Shown: positions 5,733 to 6,216 of the stretch, one piece after another
Layout of the letters: every line of letters starts with the position of its first letter
Position numbering within the stretch: the stretch's first letter is position 1
From: an uncultured Oscillospiraceae bacterium
GTDB taxonomy: Bacteria > Bacillota > Clostridia > Oscillospirales > Acutalibacteraceae
Assembly (NCBI GenBank): GCA_900550095.1
Contig: URRG01000150.1
Span: 1-6,216 of the forward strand
DNA: 6,216 bases
Reading direction: 5' to 3'
Made by a program: the position numbers and the translations under genes
Notes under the pieces: generated by a model
Databases searched by the model: none
What the model was told of the DNA's origin: nothing
Seen by the model: only the letters and a program-made list of their open reading frames with translations

Positions 5733-6216
5733 ATGAAGGAGATATACCGGGTGAAAACGACCCCGAAGAGCAGGGAGGAAAGCGTCCTGCAGGGGGAAAA
5801 ATACCGCATCACGGTTTTGACGGAGGGCCTTCTGCGGCTGGAATACAGCGAGGAGGGCGTATTTGAGGACCGCCCCAGCCAGACGGTTTGGAACCGGGAT
5901 TTCGAGACGCCGGAGTTTTCGGCGGAAAAAACGGAGGAGGGCCTTTCCATCCGCACGAAGCGGCTGCAGCTTACCTATTCGGGGGGAAAGTTCGGAAAAA
6001 ATTCCCTGCGCATACAGGTCTTCGCGGAGGGCTGCACCTACGGCAGCGTGTGGAGGTATTCCGACCCGGCGAAGGATCTGGGCGGCACGGCCCGCACCCT
6101 GGACGAGGCCGACGGGCCCGTACCTCTGGGGCATGGGGTGGTTTCCCGGGAGGGCTTCGCCGTTCTGGACGACAGCCGCACCCTGCTCATAACGGACGAC
6201 GGATGGATCGCTCCCC
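5733..6216 (+). CDS. Glycoside hydrolase family 31 enzyme, N-terminal part (partial)
   Basis: The frame from ATG 5733 is open to the window end (161 residues). It shows the N-terminal beta-sandwich of GH31 enzymes: LLRLEYSEEGVFEDRPSQTV (33-52), then LGGTARTLDEADG (116-128), LGHGVVSREGFAVLDDS (132-148) and LLITDDGWIAP (151-161). This pattern is typical of the non-catalytic domain of bacterial alpha-glucosidases and alpha-xylosidases, retaining enzymes that use an Asp nucleophile located beyond the window. No signal peptide is present, so an intracellular enzyme acting on imported oligosaccharides is likely. GGAGAGG (5715-5721) precedes ATG 5733 by 11 bases. An ATG at 5723 is out of frame and leads only to a 47-codon frame. 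Substrate cannot be fixed from this part. Confidence 0.88.
   Translation, partial: MKEIYRVKTTPKSREESVLQGEKYRITVLTEGLLRLEYSEEGVFEDRPSQTVWNRDFETPEFSAEKTEEGLSIRTKRLQLTYSGGKFGKNSLRIQVFAEGCTYGSVWRYSDPAKDLGGTARTLDEADGPVPLGHGVVSREGFAVLDDSRTLLITDDGWIAP

Noticed and set aside
5513..5866. Plus-strand frame of 117 codons ahead of GH31
   Set aside because: It covers the promoter region and overlaps the GH31 gene in another frame; the product is low in complexity.
5414..5956. Upstream extension of the fructokinase reading frame to 515 residues
   Set aside because: It runs through the kinase promoter and hairpin, shows no kinase homology, and the strong ribosome binding site at 5421-5426 points to the start at 5413.
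5490..6134. Minus-strand frame of 214 codons overlapping the GH31 start
   Set aside because: It overlaps a well-supported GH31 N-terminus and crosses both promoters; composition is Pro/Arg/Leu-rich as expected of a shadow frame.

Overview
The window looks like a chromosomal segment of a Gram-positive Clostridia bacterium, most likely a gut Lachnospiraceae-type organism. This is inferred from strong AGGAGG-type ribosome binding sites, TATAAT-type promoters, hairpin/T-run terminators, and a gene mix of glycoside hydrolases (GH3, GH31), a PfkB sugar kinase and a pentapeptide-repeat protein. No species can be named from the sequence alone. Most genes are GC-rich, but about 290-2340 is clearly AT-richer and looks like an accessory block.

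Layout: (1) 1-179 (+), the C-terminal end of a GH3 glycosidase, closed by a terminator at 249-288. (2) About 287-2293 (+), an AT-rich unit. It has a promoter, a leader with tiny ORFs, a single-pass membrane protein (524-1060), then a secreted papain/C39-like cysteine peptidase gene (1077-2243) whose frame is interrupted by two amber codons (1266-1268 and 1911-1913), and a terminator. (3) 2437-3150 (+), a peptidase S51 (PepE-like) protein with its own terminator. (4) 3398-4120 (+), a protein of 29 consecutive pentapeptide repeats, followed by a hairpin in the convergent spacer. (5) 4409-5413 (-), a PfkB-family fructokinase. (6) 5733 to the window end (+), the N-terminal part of a GH31 alpha-glycosidase, divergent from the kinase, each gene with its own sigma-A-like promoter.

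How the genes fit together: the GH3 end, the GH31 start and the fructokinase suggest a carbohydrate-use neighbourhood in which glycosidases release monosaccharides and the kinase phosphorylates fructose or a related sugar. The membrane protein and exported peptidase form a separate cell-surface unit. The most unusual observation is that the peptidase keeps one uninterrupted reading frame, a signal peptide and all candidate catalytic residues across two in-frame TAG codons, each followed by GAT. This is either a very young pseudogene, a sequencing artefact, or a gene needing amber readthrough. The second is the stacked column of cysteines predicted on one face of the pentapeptide-repeat helix. 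I found no tRNA, rRNA, CRISPR array, insertion sequence or replication origin.
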